From: Coriobacteriia bacterium
GTDB taxonomy: Bacteria; Actinomycetota; Coriobacteriia; Anaerosomatales; PHET01
NCBI GenBank assembly: GCA_034370385.1
Contig: JAXMKZ010000056.1
Location: forward strand, 1 to 46,071
DNA: 46,071 nt
Reading direction: 5' to 3'
The number at the start of each line of letters is the position of its first letter. Position 1 is the first letter of the stretch. The translations under genes and the position numbers were made by a program. Below are positions 7,290 to 14,668 of the stretch, piece after piece. The notes below the pieces were generated by a model that worked only from the letters and a program-made list of their open reading frames with translations, searched no databases and was not told the DNA's origin.

Positions 7290-10184
7290 CTAGGGCCAGT
7301 ACGTCGCCGTCGGCACGTCCGACGGCTCTGGGTGGTTGGTATCGGAGTGGTAGCCGTGGCAGCCTCCGGTCACGCAGCTCGCCTTCGTGAGGTCGGTAGG
7401 ACGGTCGTACGTGCGCAAGAGCACTCCCGCCAGTCCGTCGTGGTTTTTCGCGATGTATGGATAGGTATCGGCAGGTCTGTCCGGACTGCTGACCGTGCGC
7501 ACAAGAAGCCTCGGACTTAATGACGCGTGCGGTATGCGGATATGACAGTCGACGCACTTCTCGCCGTACCGCAGCGGGTGCCAGACCGGCGCACCGATGT
7601 GTTTGGCGTGCTGCGCATGGACGGGATTCCCCCCGGGATCGTCACTGCCCTCGACTGAGCCGAACGAGAGGCGGTGGCACTTCATGCAGATGACGCGGTC
7701 GGTTCCCGTGGCGGCGAACTGCGATTCAAGGCCCCGTGTCGGATTGGCGTACTGGGTCTGGCTGTACGCCGGGTCTATCCGGACCTTGACGGCGGACCCG
7801 TGCGGTCCCGTGGGCTCGACGTCGAACACATGGCAGTCGTCACACGCGATCTTCGCGTGGCGAATCTCATCCTCGGTTCGTAGCTCCTGACCGTTGATGG
7901 GTTTGAGCCACGCGGTGTCACCGGTGTTGGGGGGGAGCGCCCAGCGGTAGACAGTGCCGCGCGTGGAGTACTCCACCATGGGGAAGTTCTTGTCGGCGTT
8001 CGCGCCCACCGTCGCGGCAGCAACGACGTTGTGCCCGCCGCCGACCGGTGCGTTCAGAGCACCTCTCCATGCGGCGAATGGATTGGACCAGACGAAGCCG
8101 GCGGGGCGCGGGTCTTGCGTCGTGAAGCGCTTGTGGGGTGAAGCCGCGTGGCCGTTGCCGGGCGTGGCCGAACCGCTGTCGTGGCAGGAGATACAGCGCG
8201 TGTCGCGGCGGGCGATGGCGCTCTTCACCGCGTCGAGTCCCGCGTAGCGCCCGTTGCCGGGGTCGCGGCTGTCGGTGTGGCAGACCCGGCAGCTGGTGGC
8301 GCCGCCGCCGGCGATCGGTGCGCCGCTTGTGCCGGTGTGCGCAGTCACGAGGTCGGCGGAGTGGCAGCCGAAGCATCCGGTGTTCTCGCCGGCGGTGTAG
8401 GTGATGCCGTTGACCGTGCCGCTGCGGTTCGCGTTGTGGTCGGCGAAGTGCTGCGTGGATGTGTATCCGGTGTGACAGGGCTCAGCGTCCGGGCCCCCGC
8501 ACGAAAGGTTGGAGGGTCTGGTACCGGCGACGTGACAGCCGTCGATCTCGCACCCCCCGGTGTGGAGTTCGGCGAGGTCGTTGGAGACGTGACAGCCGGA
8601 TCGCACGCAGGAGCCCGGGTCGGGCTGGCCGGACGCGTTCATCTCCACGGCGTCATGCATGCCGGAAACACTCTTGTGGTTCGCAAACGACGAGTACCCT
8701 ACGTGGCATCCGAGATCTGAGTCATTGCCGCCGCAACTCAGGAGTCCGGAGCCGTTGATCGAACCACCGATGCCGTGACAGCCGGTGATCGTGCAGCCGA
8801 TCTCGGCGTGTAGCTCGCGCACATCAGTGGCCTCATGGCAGACGTCGCCGGAGCAGCTGTCGGCCGGCGTGCCGTCATCGTCGAGTGGCTGGCCCTCATG
8901 CGAGGAGTCGAGCGCTCCATGCGGAGCAGGAATGCCCGGTCGACCGTGGCAGTCGAGGCACGCGCCAGCCGTCGCACGTCGTGGCCAATCCGCAGCGACG
9001 GCCGCCGCTGTGACCCGGTTGTATCCGTGGCAGGCGCGGCAGACGTCGCCGCCGAGCGCCGAGCTGGGCCTGGAGTGCTCATCGGTCAGCTCGATCAGAT
9101 GGCAGCTGCCGCACGACGTGCTGACCGAGGTGAGAGGGTCGACAAGCTGAGCGAGCGCCAGCGCCAGTCCTGCGCGGTGCAAGCGGGCATCCTCGTCGTG
9201 GGAGTACTCGTCGGACTCGTAGGTGATGTGACACCCGTCGTCACCATCGCCGCACCGGTACTCCTCAGGTACGTGCGCTTGGGCCTTGAGGTTGTGACAG
9301 ATGGGTTCGTCGTCGTCACCCGCGCCGGAGCAGTCCTTGGGGCGGTCCGGATGAAGTGCGTGGAGATCGACCGACTGGTGGCACCCGGGGCCGGTCGACC
9401 CGCAGCCGGCGGCATCCGTCGCCTCCACGCTGGGCGCCAGCGATGCTGAGTGCATCGGCGAAGAGGATTCCTTCGCGTGGCACACCTCACAGGAGCGATC
9501 CTCCCAGTCGGCCAGTACCTGCTCGAGACCGCCGGAGCGCGCGTCGTTGTGGCACTCACCGCATCCGATGCTGTCGCCGTACGGGCTCCCCTTCGTCTCC
9601 GGTACCTTCTGATGAGACTTATAGAGGTCTCGATCGTGGCATGCTCGGCATTCGGCACCGGCCTTGCCGCGCTTCGTAGCCCTCATCACCACGGAGAAGT
9701 CAGTACCGATCGCCGTGTGCGTGGTCTCGCGGTAGTGACCGCGCGGGTAGGGATCGGTGATCCGCTCCTGGTCGCCCGCCTTCTCATCCGTGCCATCGTG
9801 GCATGACTGGCACTCATGCCCCTTGGAGCTGTGGCAGGGGATGCAGCCCACGCCCTCGTGCTCGTGACAGGTTCCGCACTCGGTGTCGGGGTGGTACGCG
9901 TTGAAGTCGGTGTACTCGGTCTCGTCGCCGTGACACCCTTCGCCGGAGTTGGTGCAGCCGCTGTCGCGAGACGCCTTGTAGTCGCTCGCCGTGGTGAAGG
10001 AATGCGCGGTGTCGGAGGGAGGATTCCAGGCCATGGTCATGGCGAGGAACGCGACCGCCCCCACAGAATAGAGCCCCACGCGCAGATTCTTTGCACGCGC
10101 GGCTGCGGCCCGTACTTTCGGGTCGGTGAGGGAGGCGAAGCTCGAAGCTTCGGAGAGGCGGTGCAAGTCGTCTTCGCGGGGCAC
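7290..10184 (-). CDS. Membrane-anchored giant multihaem cytochrome with 15 CXXCH and 11 wide CXnCH motifs
   Basis: 964 aa. The start is GTG at 10184, preceded by GAGGAG at seven bases. A cytosolic head of ~33 residues and one helix (35-52) anchor the chain. The rest is exported and rich in Cys and His. Canonical CXXCH motifs number 15 (first CGTCH at 103, last CVDCH at 877). Eleven further motifs are stretched: five CX4CH (444, 464, 526, 545, 937), three CX6CH (77, 261, 311), CX7CH (562), CX8CH (484) and CX10CH (285). The stretched loops are rich in Gly and Asp. Nine of them form three copies of a three-motif module. CX4CH haem sites are known from cytochromes c3, and CX15CH from MccA; a chain mixing lengths 4, 6, 7, 8 and 10 is unfamiliar to me. 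Likely role: electron transfer across the cell wall. Haem occupancy of the wide sites is unproven. Confidence 0.9.
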   Translation of the reverse strand: MPREDDLHRLSEASSFASLTDPKVRAAAARAKNLRVGLYSVGAVAFLAMTMAWNPPSDTAHSFTTASDYKASRDSGCTNSGEGCHGDETEYTDFNAYHPDTECGTCHEHEGVGCIPCHSSKGHECQSCHDGTDEKAGDQERITDPYPRGHYRETTHTAIGTDFSVVMRATKRGKAGAECRACHDRDLYKSHQKVPETKGSPYGDSIGCGECHNDARSGGLEQVLADWEDRSCEVCHAKESSSPMHSASLAPSVEATDAAGCGSTGPGCHQSVDLHALHPDRPKDCSGAGDDDEPICHNLKAQAHVPEEYRCGDGDDGCHITYESDEYSHDEDARLHRAGLALALAQLVDPLTSVSTSCGSCHLIELTDEHSRPSSALGGDVCRACHGYNRVTAAAVAADWPRRATAGACLDCHGRPGIPAPHGALDSSHEGQPLDDDGTPADSCSGDVCHEATDVRELHAEIGCTITGCHGIGGSINGSGLLSCGGNDSDLGCHVGYSSFANHKSVSGMHDAVEMNASGQPDPGSCVRSGCHVSNDLAELHTGGCEIDGCHVAGTRPSNLSCGGPDAEPCHTGYTSTQHFADHNANRSGTVNGITYTAGENTGCFGCHSADLVTAHTGTSGAPIAGGGATSCRVCHTDSRDPGNGRYAGLDAVKSAIARRDTRCISCHDSGSATPGNGHAASPHKRFTTQDPRPAGFVWSNPFAAWRGALNAPVGGGHNVVAAATVGANADKNFPMVEYSTRGTVYRWALPPNTGDTAWLKPINGQELRTEDEIRHAKIACDDCHVFDVEPTGPHGSAVKVRIDPAYSQTQYANPTRGLESQFAATGTDRVICMKCHRLSFGSVEGSDDPGGNPVHAQHAKHIGAPVWHPLRYGEKCVDCHIRIPHASLSPRLLVRTVSSPDRPADTYPYIAKNHDGLAGVLLRTYDRPTDLTKASCVTGGCHGYHSDTNHPEPSDVPTATYWP
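8436..8609 (-). repeat. Wide-motif module, copy 3 (residues 526-583 of the giant cytochrome)
   Basis: Order of elements: CX4CH (526), NDLAELH, CX4CH (545), then SCGG leading to CX7CH (562) and TGYTS. It matches copy 2 in every landmark, with shorter linkers. Confidence 0.8.
8655..8855 (-). repeat. Wide-motif module, copy 2 (residues 444-510)
   Basis: Order of elements: CX4CH (444), TDVRELH, CX4CH (464), then SCGG leading to CX8CH (484) and VGYSS. The shared frame D-x-x-x-L-H after motif one and C-G-G-x-D before motif three identifies the repeat. Confidence 0.8.
9195..9404 (-). repeat. Wide-motif module, copy 1 (residues 261-330)
   Basis: Order of elements: CX6CH (261), SVDLHALH, CX10CH (285), then CGDGDDGCH (CX6CH, 311) and ITYES. 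It is more diverged than copies 2 and 3 and has longer spacers inside the first two motifs. Confidence 0.7.
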
Positions 10185-10213
10185 GGAGAGACTCCTCGGT
10201 GGGGGTGTTGCGC

Positions 10214-10417
10214 CTAGCGGAGCTCGAGTCCGAAAACCTCGCTGGCCGCCTGTCGAAGGGCCTCTATCTTCTGCGGGTCATCCGGCTCGTCGGGGCCGAC
10301 AAGCGACACGAGGAAACCACAGCGCAGAGCAAGCTCTCCCCGTGACTTGAAGACATCCAGATTGTTGCTGTCGATGTGCCGCTGAATCTGCTGGCAGTGG
10401 TCGTACAGTTTTCCCAT
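10214..10417 (-). CDS. Conserved-looking small protein heading the cytochrome operon
   Basis: 67 aa, not a family I recognise. AGGAG stands seven bases before the ATG, and the stop is only 29 bases from the next start, so it is very likely cotranscribed with the giant cytochrome. There is no signal peptide or helix of membrane length, so it should be cytosolic. The sequence is mixed helical (YDHCQQIQRHIDSNNLDV, then IEALRQAASEVFGLEL) with two Cys separated by 25 residues. A role as accessory or regulatory protein is only a guess from position. Confidence 0.75.
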   Translation of the reverse strand: MGKLYDHCQQIQRHIDSNNLDVFKSRGELALRCGFLVSLVGPDEPDDPQKIEALRQAASEVFGLELR

Positions 10418-10569
10418 GAGCTGCTCCTAGACAACGCCGGCGCCCCCGCGCGAATCTCTGTCTCACAATGTACACTAACCGGGCGTCCTTGCGTAAGAAC
10501 CGTGCGCCCTCAACGCGGCCGAAAGGTCCGAAGCATACGTCGATCGTAACGAGTACAGGCGGTGGCTCG

Positions 10570-10785
10570 ATGGGGGATTCCTACGCGCCGATCAAGGGCA
10601 AGTGCACGTGGTGGCGGGAGATGCCGGTAGAAGAGGACGCGTGGGACACGCGGCTCAAAGAGCACGAGAAACGCGTTCAGTGTTCGTGCTTCATCGAGGG
10701 GACCGGCTGGACGTCCACGAGAGGGGATGTCCCGAGCGACTGCCCTGAGAATCGGCGCTGCAGGTACTACATCAAGCACATCTGA
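10570..10785 (+). CDS. Small cysteine-rich cytosolic protein
   Basis: 71 aa from the ATG at 10570, preceded by a GGCGGTGG stretch; the longer frame back to 10468 overlaps the presumed promoter zone and looks like noise. Five Cys occur in the order GKCTWW, QCSCF, DCPENRRC, ending YYIKHI, which could bind a metal. It lies divergent to the cytochrome operon, and ends 58 bases before the exporter start. No family recognised. Confidence 0.65.
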   Translation: MGDSYAPIKGKCTWWREMPVEEDAWDTRLKEHEKRVQCSCFIEGTGWTSTRGDVPSDCPENRRCRYYIKHI

Positions 10786-10843
10786 GCGGTGCGCTTGCAC
10801 GGCCCGCGTTGCGATACACGTCTTGAAGGAGTCAAAAACCTCC

Positions 10844-12562
10844 ATGCAACTGAGAGCTCTCCCGCACGGCCAGAAGATGGCGGTGTTCGGCGGCGTGCTG
10901 CTGGCGCTGCTTCTCGGTGCGCTCGATCAGACGATCGTCGGGCCCGCGATACCTCAGATCGTGCGCGAGCTGGGCGGCATGGAGATGCTGGCCTGGCTGT
11001 TCACGATCTACTCGCTGACATCAACGATCGCCGTGCCGCTCGTGGGCAAACTGTCCGACCTCTACGGGCGCAAGTGGTTCTACATCGGCGGCATCTCGCT
11101 GTTCATGGCGGGCTCGGTGGCGTGCGGGCTTGCCGGTACTGATGCCGTGAACCAGGTGCTTGTGCCGCTGGGCATCACGCCGATGATGCAGCTCATCATC
11201 GCACGGGGAATCCAGGGTCTGGGCGGCGGCGCGATGATGGCCAACGGCATGGCCGTCGTGGGCGACCTGTTCGAGCCTCGCGAGCGCGGCAAGTATCAGG
11301 GCTTCACGGGAGCGATCTTCGGCCTGGCCTCGGTCGTGGGCCCGGCAGTCGGCGGATGGATCACCGACGTGGCCACGTGGCGCTGGATCTTCCTCGTGAA
11401 CATCCCGCTCGGGCTGCTCGCCATAGGCGTGCTGTTGTTCTCGATGCCGCGACCCGTGCACGGGCAGCAGCATTCCATCGACTGGTGGGGAGCCATCGCG
11501 CTCGTCGTCGGCCTGGTGCCGCTGCTGCTCGCCTTGAACTGGGGTGGCGGGTACTACGAGTGGGTCTCTGCGGCCATCCTCGGGCTGTTTGCCGTGGCGG
11601 CCTTCGCTCTGATCGTGTTCGTGCAGATCGAACGCCGCGCATCCGAACCGATCCTCGACATGGTGCTGTTCAAGGACCGGGCGTTCTCCATGAGCATGCT
11701 GGCGCTGTTCTTCTCGGGCGTGGGCATGTTCGGATCGATCATGTTCTTGCCGCTGTTCATGCAGGTGGTTCAGGGTGCGAGCGCCGCATCTTCGGGGCAG
11801 CTGCTGATTCCCATGATGCTGTCCATGGTGGCCGGATCGATCGTGTGCGGACAGATCATCTCCCGGACGGGTCACTACAAGTGGCTCGGCGTGGGGGGCC
11901 TGACCGTGGCGACGGGCGGCATGCTCCTGCTCTCAGGCCTCGAGGTGGACACCACGCGAACGAGCTTGGTTCTTGCGATGATTCTCGTCGGAGCTGGAGT
12001 TGGCGTGACGATGCCGCTCTTCGCGATATCGCTGCAGTCGCAGTTCCAGACCCGGATAGGCGAAGTCACCGCCGCAGTCCAGTTCTTCCGCTCGATCGGC
12101 GGCACCGTCGGTGTCGCGCTTCTCGGTGGGGTCATGAACGCCGCCTTCGCGACGAACCTCGAGGCGCTGGTTGCGCGGGATGCGGTGAAGTTCGGTGCCC
12201 TGACGCCCGCCCTCACCAAGCTTGCGGCAGAGCCCGCGAAGCTGCTGAACGCCGGTGCCGTCGAGACGATCTCGCAGCAGATGCCGGCGGGTACGGAGCG
12301 CATCATGGCCGTCTTCCTCGTCGATCTGCAGCTGGCTTTGTCTGACGCGATCGCGCAGACGTTCCTCATCGGGGCCGGCATGATGCTCATCTCCGTGGTG
12401 GCCATGGTGTTCCTGCGCGAGGTGCCCTTGGCCGCCAAGGTGAAGGCGCCGCTGTCGGGCGAGGAGATCGGTGGCGAGCTGATCGTCTCGGAGAGCGTGC
12501 AACCCGCGGAGCATGAGCCGGTACTCGTGGAAGTCGAAGATGACAGCGACGTCGAGCGCTGA
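10844..12562 (+). CDS. MFS drug exporter, DHA2 (EmrB/QacA, 14-helix) family
   Basis: 572 aa. The start at 10844 follows a GGAG 12 bases upstream and fits the family N-terminus. The DHA2 hallmark LDQTIVGPAIPQIVREL is in helix 1, motif A appears as GKLSDLYGRKWF, and GLGGGAMMANGMAVVGDLF with ERGKYQG marks the helix 4-5 region. About 14 hydrophobic segments can be counted. Members expel amphiphilic drugs or other small molecules by proton antiport. The C-terminal ~50 residues are acidic and cytosolic. The last 23 bases overlap the glycosylase gene, which suggests cotranscription. Confidence 0.93.
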   Translation: MQLRALPHGQKMAVFGGVLLALLLGALDQTIVGPAIPQIVRELGGMEMLAWLFTIYSLTSTIAVPLVGKLSDLYGRKWFYIGGISLFMAGSVACGLAGTDAVNQVLVPLGITPMMQLIIARGIQGLGGGAMMANGMAVVGDLFEPRERGKYQGFTGAIFGLASVVGPAVGGWITDVATWRWIFLVNIPLGLLAIGVLLFSMPRPVHGQQHSIDWWGAIALVVGLVPLLLALNWGGGYYEWVSAAILGLFAVAAFALIVFVQIERRASEPILDMVLFKDRAFSMSMLALFFSGVGMFGSIMFLPLFMQVVQGASAASSGQLLIPMMLSMVAGSIVCGQIISRTGHYKWLGVGGLTVATGGMLLLSGLEVDTTRTSLVLAMILVGAGVGVTMPLFAISLQSQFQTRIGEVTAAVQFFRSIGGTVGVALLGGVMNAAFATNLEALVARDAVKFGALTPALTKLAAEPAKLLNAGAVETISQQMPAGTERIMAVFLVDLQLALSDAIAQTFLIGAGMMLISVVAMVFLREVPLAAKVKAPLSGEEIGGELIVSESVQPAEHEPVLVEVEDDSDVER

Positions 12563-13406
12563 TCCTCGCCGGCTGGCGGACTTCGTCGAACTGGTCGTTG
12601 CCAGCGGGCGCGAACACTATCGCGACTTCGCTTGGCGGCACACGAGCGATCCCTACCAGGTGCTGGTGAGTGAGGTCATGCTCCAGCAGACACAGGCAGC
12701 GCGCGTGGTGCGCTTCTACGAAGAGTGGCTCGGTGCGTTCCCCTCACTAGAGGCCCTGGCCGCCGCACCGCTTGAGGCGGTGCTGCGGGCCTGGCAGGGG
12801 CTCGGCTACAACCGCCGCGCGGTTGCGCTCAAGCGGCTGGCCGATCAGGTCGTGGATGACCGCGTCGCACGCGGTTGGACAGGGGCGGCCGAACTTCCCG
12901 CTGACGAGGAGGCGCTGCGCGCGCTGCCCGGCGTCGGCCCCGCCACAGCAGCCGGGGTGCTCGCCTTCGCGTACGACCGCCACGCCACGTACCTTGAGAC
13001 GAACGTGCGCGCCGTCGTGCTGCACGAGCTGCTGGCGGACCGCGACGGGGTGCCTGATCGCGAGATCAGTGCGCTGGTGTCGCAGGCCGCGCAGGCGGCA
13101 GAAGCGGCCGGAATCACCGCGCGCACGTGGAACTACGCGCTGCTCGACCACGGTGCACACCTGAAACGCACGCTGCCGAACCCGTCGCGGCGCAGCGCGC
13201 ACCACGCGCGACAGTCACCGTTTCAGGGCTCCCGGCGACAGAAGCGCGCGCGGCTGCTGAAGGCGGTCCTGGCGCAGCCCGGAGGCGATGAAGCGCAGTT
13301 GGCCGAGGAGACAGGCGTGAGCGTGGACGAGACGCGAGAACTGCTCACGGCCCTTGAGGCGGATGGCTTCTTGTGCCGACGCAGCGACGGCTGGAGCGTC
13401 GCCTGA
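12540..13406 (+). CDS. MutY-like HhH-GPD DNA glycosylase lacking the iron-sulphur cluster
   Basis: 288 aa. The start ATG at 12540 lies inside the exporter's end. The HhH-GPD core is clear: SEVMLQQTQAARVV with the catalytic-type Glu, the LPGVGPATAAGVLAFAY hairpin, and YLETNVRAVVLHELL. Where MutY has the catalytic Asp (LDGNV in E. coli), this chain has Glu (LETNV). The four Cys that hold the [4Fe-4S] cluster in MutY and endonuclease III are absent; the only Cys is near the C-terminus. There is no MutT-like C-terminal domain. Instead a short winged-helix-like tail (AQLAEETGVSVDETRELLTA) ends the protein. Cluster-free MutY relatives are known from anaerobes. Substrate (A opposite 8-oxoG) is inferred from the family. 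Confidence 0.85.
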   Translation: MTATSSADPRRLADFVELVVASGREHYRDFAWRHTSDPYQVLVSEVMLQQTQAARVVRFYEEWLGAFPSLEALAAAPLEAVLRAWQGLGYNRRAVALKRLADQVVDDRVARGWTGAAELPADEEALRALPGVGPATAAGVLAFAYDRHATYLETNVRAVVLHELLADRDGVPDREISALVSQAAQAAEAAGITARTWNYALLDHGAHLKRTLPNPSRRSAHHARQSPFQGSRRQKRARLLKAVLAQPGGDEAQLAEETGVSVDETRELLTALEADGFLCRRSDGWSVA

Positions 13407-13409
13407 CGG

Positions 13410-14582
13410 CTACTCGGCGTACTGCTCCTCGACGAACCGTGCGGCCGCTTCGGGCCCACGGACGTGGCACAGCTCGCAGTACTCGGCTTGGTGGCAGTCG
13501 AAGCACGGGTTCGCGCCCTCGGCGATCACGGTCTGGCGATGGTTCTTCATCCACGGGGTGCCGGGCGTGCTGCTCGGGTGGTGGCAGGAGTTGCAGAAGT
13601 TGGTTCCTGCGGCCTCTGCGGCGTTGCGAGCGTGGCACGTGCCACACGCCTTCGAGTTCCTGATGCCCTCGCGGCCATGGTTCTTCGTGAAGCCCTCCGG
13701 GTGCGGCATGGGCACCTGATGGCAGTCGCCGCAAAATGAGGTCTTGTGACAGGTGTAGCACGAGTTGATCTCAGAAGAGGGAGTGAGCACCGGTCCCTTG
13801 GCATGTGCCGGATCCAGCGGCTCATGCTCGCTGTTGTACTGGGCAGCGGCCGCTACGGACGCGGACTCCTCTTTGGCGCTCTCAGCGTGGAGCGTCGACG
13901 ACCCGTACCGCGTGTACCAACCCTTCAGGCGGTGGCTTGCGGGTTCGAGCGGGAAGCCTTTCGGGTGGCATGCCTCACAGGCGCCCGGCGCCTTCGGGTC
14001 GCTCTCGAGGCTGTGGCAGCGGAAGCACGCATCCATCGTCATCCAGTTGTCGTGCTTTCGGGTGCCTAAGACGAGGTCGATATCCTCCTCGGGGTGAGCC
14101 ACACGGTTGTGACAGGTGGCGCAGGTCACCGCGTTCTCGGTGTGCATGGTGTGGTCGATGATGATGCCATCGGAGGGCGTGGGCTTGCGCGTCGCAAGGT
14201 TGTGACACTGCGTGCACTGCTCGTCGGGGGTCTCCATCGCTACGTGGCTTGCCGGGTTCACGGGGATCTCGTAGTTGTTGAAGATGGTCGCGGGAAGGTC
14301 CGGAAGCACCTTGATCTTCATCAGCGTCATGGTGAGAGGATCGGCGTTGACCGGCTCGTGGCACGCGATACAGGAGACGTTCGTGTGCGTCGAGGCCCGG
14401 TAGGCGAGCGTGTTGTCGTCGTGCACCTTGTGACACGGCGTGGTGCAGAACCACTCGTACGAAGTCCCGATGATCCCGCCGGCCCAGAAGACCACGAAGC
14501 CCATGACCGCCACGGTCAGCCAGACGATGATGCGGGGTCTCTTGCGGGGGTCTCTGAACGCAGCGATCGGCTTGAACTGCAT
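13410..14582 (-). CDS. NapC/NrfH-type membrane multihaem cytochrome with 12 haem-like motifs
   Basis: 390 aa. One helix (19-40) anchors the N-terminus as in the NapC/NirT quinol dehydrogenases, followed by WFCTTPCHKVH and the STHTNVSCIACHEPV stretch typical of that family. Eleven CXXCH motifs start at residues 71, 123, 154, 186, 202, 275, 284, 313, 330, 360 and 369. The first motif (46) is CX3CH, verified by codons. NapC has four haems and NrfH four, so this is a long relative with an extra C-terminal haem array. It should take electrons from menaquinol and hand them to the cytochromes encoded 3-9 kb away; that link is inference. AAAGG lies before the ATG. The stop is three bases from the convergent glycosylase stop. 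Confidence 0.88.
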   Translation of the reverse strand: MQFKPIAAFRDPRKRPRIIVWLTVAVMGFVVFWAGGIIGTSYEWFCTTPCHKVHDDNTLAYRASTHTNVSCIACHEPVNADPLTMTLMKIKVLPDLPATIFNNYEIPVNPASHVAMETPDEQCTQCHNLATRKPTPSDGIIIDHTMHTENAVTCATCHNRVAHPEEDIDLVLGTRKHDNWMTMDACFRCHSLESDPKAPGACEACHPKGFPLEPASHRLKGWYTRYGSSTLHAESAKEESASVAAAAQYNSEHEPLDPAHAKGPVLTPSSEINSCYTCHKTSFCGDCHQVPMPHPEGFTKNHGREGIRNSKACGTCHARNAAEAAGTNFCNSCHHPSSTPGTPWMKNHRQTVIAEGANPCFDCHQAEYCELCHVRGPEAAARFVEEQYAE

Positions 14583-14611
14583 CTGTCGTGCCTTTCGGAC
14601 GCGCGGAGCAT

Positions 14612-14631
14612 CTGTGGGTTTGGCACCACAG
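14612..14631. promoter_or_regulatory. Inverted repeat upstream of the NapC-type gene
   Basis: CTGTGG at 14612-14617 and CCACAG at 14626-14631 are separated by eight bases. The shape resembles the TGTG/CACA palindromes of the CRP/FNR superfamily. It lies 30 bases before the NapC-type start and 38 past the larC stop, so it could be an operator or a weak larC terminator. Confidence 0.3.
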
Positions 14632-14668
14632 TATGCACCATAAGTGACTCTCGATTGCGACGCCGGAA

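Noticed and set aside
10468-10569. Longer start for the small Cys-rich protein
   Set aside because: The added residues are basic, low in conservation-like pattern, and cover the presumed divergent promoter zone.
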